A DNA stretch of 14,369 nt from DATGQT01 sp033720695 (GTDB taxonomy: Bacteria > Bacteroidota > Rhodothermia > Rhodothermales > Rubricoccaceae): contig JAWWCA010000084.1 in assembly GCA_033720695.1 (NCBI GenBank), forward strand, positions 1 through 14,369, given 5' to 3'. The stretch's first letter is position 1. Each line of letters begins with the position of its first letter. Shown here in pieces: positions 13,132-14,369 of the stretch. Both the position numbers and the translations under genes were made by a program. Below the pieces are notes generated by a model. The model saw only the letters and a program-made list of their open reading frames with translations, made no database searches and was not told where the DNA came from.

Positions 13132-14369
13132 TCAGGGACACAGGGTCAACCGCCCCGACGTCGGCGCGGCGCCCGTCTCCAGCCGCCACACGTACACCCC
13201 GGCCGGGAGCGAGCCGAGGTCCAGCCCGAGCCGGTGGGTGCCGGCCGCGAGGTGCGGCCGAGCCAGCTCCCGGACCGCCCGGCCGAGCACGTCGAACAGC
13301 ACGAGGCGGACCGCGCTAGGAGCGTCGAGGGTGAAGGCGAAGGTCGCCTGTGTGGACGCCGGGTTCGGGTACACCGCGGGCTCGGTGGCTTCCGACGCTG
13401 ACGCGGTGGGCACGCCCGGGCGGCTGCCGTCGAGCACGGTCACAGCCCACGGTTCCGTTGCGCTCCCGAGGCGCCGGCCGTCGGCGACGACCTCGAAGGA
13501 GAAGGGCGCGCGGCCGAGGGGGGTGGTGCCTCCTTCGAGGGCCGTAACGGTGGCGGCGTAGAGGCCGAGTGGGGCGTCCAGGGGCACCGCCATCGCGAAC
13601 GTCGGCGCGGTGGTTTTCCCGGGATCGAGGGTGCCCCCGCGGAGGAACGCCCGCGTGGCCTCGAACCCCTCGGGGCCGGCGACCTCGAGAGCGAGGTCCC
13701 CCATCAGCGGGGCGGGTCCGCCGTTCGTCAGGGCGACGGTGAACCGGAGGCGGTCGCCACGGGCGACGGGGCTGTTGAGGGCGCTGGCCGAGACGGTGAG
13801 GTCCGAAGGGGCGGTGTTCAGCCGCGCGACGAAGGCGTCCCCACCCCCTCCGTTGTAGAGCGGGTCGAGGGCCCCGGCCGTCGCCGGGAAGCCGAGGCCG
13901 TGCGTGGACCCCCCGACGAGGGCGTGCTCGTCGGCATCGAGGGCGACGGCCAGGGCCACGTCGGCCGCGCCTCCGCCGAAGAACGTGCCGTAGTGGAGGG
14001 CGGACCCGTCGACGGAGAGGCGGGCCACGAAGGCGTCTTCTTCGCCGTTGAACGACGCGTCGAACGCCCCCGCCGTCGTGGGGAAGTCGGCGCCCCGCGT
14101 CGAGCCGACGACGACGGTGCTGCCGTCCGCATCGGTGGCCACGCCGCGAGCGGCGTCGAAGCTCGCGCCGCCGAGGAACGTGGCGTAGTGGAGGGCGTCG
14201 CCGCCGGGGGCGAGGCGGGCGGCGAAGGCGTCGGTGCCGCCGGCGGCGGCCGAGGCGAAGGCGCCCGGCGTGGCGGGGAAGTCCGCGCTGCTGGTGGAGC
14301 CGACGACGGTCGCAGCGCCGTCGGTGCCGGCGGTCACGCCGCGGGCGTCGTCGAAGCTCGCGCCGCCGA
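13132..14369 (-). CDS. Secreted SBBP beta-propeller-repeat protein with T9SS sorting domain (5' end outside window)
   Basis: The leftward frame is open from the right edge to the stop at 13132 (411 codons visible), so the true start and signal peptide lie outside. A GTG at 14337 lies inside a repeat and is not the start. The visible N-terminal part has SBBP-type repeats of about 65 residues: GGASFDDARGV or GGASFDAARGV, VVGST-ADFP-T-GAF, DAFVARL and ALHYGTFFGG. These build beta-propeller blades. Next comes an Ig/CARDB-like beta-sandwich (DLTVSASALNSPVARGDRL to FSFEVV). The C-terminus is a type A T9SS sorting domain: EPAVYPNPASTQATFAF, VLFDVLGRAVREL and SLPAGVYVWRLETG. The protein would cross the outer membrane by T9SS and be surface-bound or released. 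A role in adhesion or scaffolding is inference. It converges on the YceI-barrel operon. Confidence 0.9.
   Translation of the reverse strand, partial: GGASFDDARGVTAGTDGAATVVGSTSSADFPATPGAFASAAAGGTDAFAARLAPGGDALHYATFLGGASFDAARGVATDADGSTVVVGSTRGADFPTTAGAFDASFNGEEDAFVARLSVDGSALHYGTFFGGGAADVALAVALDADEHALVGGSTHGLGFPATAGALDPLYNGGGGDAFVARLNTAPSDLTVSASALNSPVARGDRLRFTVALTNGGPAPLMGDLALEVAGPEGFEATRAFLRGGTLDPGKTTAPTFAMAVPLDAPLGLYAATVTALEGGTTPLGRAPFSFEVVADGRRLGSATEPWAVTVLDGSRPGVPTASASEATEPAVYPNPASTQATFAFTLDAPSAVRLVLFDVLGRAVRELARPHLAAGTHRLGLDLGSLPAGVYVWRLETGAAPTSGRLTLCP
13816..14367 (-). repeat. Tandem 195-bp (65-residue) SBBP repeats inside the surface protein gene
   Basis: Two full units in register, 14367-14173 and 14172-13978, are each 65 codons. 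A more diverged third unit of 54 codons, 13977-13816, lacks the last strand (ALHYxTF) and runs into the next domain. The first two begin GGASFD-ARGV and the third GGGAADVALAV. The tandem continues off the right edge. Confidence 0.8.

Noticed and set aside
11576..13189. A 537-codon leftward frame opposite the beta-barrel gene
   Set aside because: Mirror of a barrel gene with a signal peptide and a C-terminal Phe; the antisense product is Val/Glu/Gly low complexity.
13816..14367. Regular repeats considered as a CRISPR array
   Set aside because: The period is 195 bp, in frame, and the translation gives SBBP propeller repeats; there are no short identical repeats with unique spacers.

Overview
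The window is very GC-rich DNA (about 70% by eye, not counted) with dense coding. The most likely source is a member of the Rhodothermota (Rhodothermales/Rubricoccaceae type, such as Rubrivirga). Three things point there: two secreted proteins with C-terminal type IX secretion (T9SS) sorting domains, a fused branched-chain 2-oxoacid dehydrogenase E1 alpha/beta of the Bacteroidota/Rhodothermota type, and several lipoproteins and starts with no Shine-Dalgarno sequence. The genus is inference. I saw no tRNA, rRNA, insertion sequence, prophage or CRISPR array.

Left part (1-5400). A leftward gene that runs off the left edge encodes a secreted copper amine oxidase-like protein with a T9SS sorting domain. 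Divergent from it is the 733-residue fused E1 of branched-chain 2-oxoacid dehydrogenase. Then come three small rightward lipoprotein genes: two tandem DUF6174-like paralogues and one FxLYD-like protein. They meet a leftward lipoprotein gene head-on across a strong hairpin that can serve both strands.

Middle part (5800-10050). After an intergenic region holding a GGCCTCCGCC repeat cluster lies a two-gene unit: a type III polyketide synthase with its Cys-His-Asn triad intact, and 16 nt later a UbiG-like SAM methyltransferase. This looks like a small phenolic-lipid, alkylpyrone or quinone-type pathway. An S41 protease with a C-terminal TPR follows on the same strand. A leftward DinB-fold protein ends 8 nt from it.

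Right part (10050-14369). A 328-bp non-coding, hairpin-rich interval precedes a probable three-gene operon: two YceI-family lipocalin-like proteins and a 479-residue outer-membrane beta-barrel, closed by a textbook intrinsic terminator. The second YceI gene has AAG exactly where the genome's usual leader places ATG. The window ends inside a leftward gene for a secreted SBBP beta-propeller-repeat protein with a T9SS sorting domain.

Taken together the window is mostly cell-envelope and secretion biology plus one central-metabolism gene. I do not see a clear new defence or mobile system. The points most worth following are the YceI-YceI-barrel operon, the polyketide synthase/methyltransferase pair with its upstream palindromic repeats, the amine oxidase with an altered cofactor motif, and the C-rich translation leaders.
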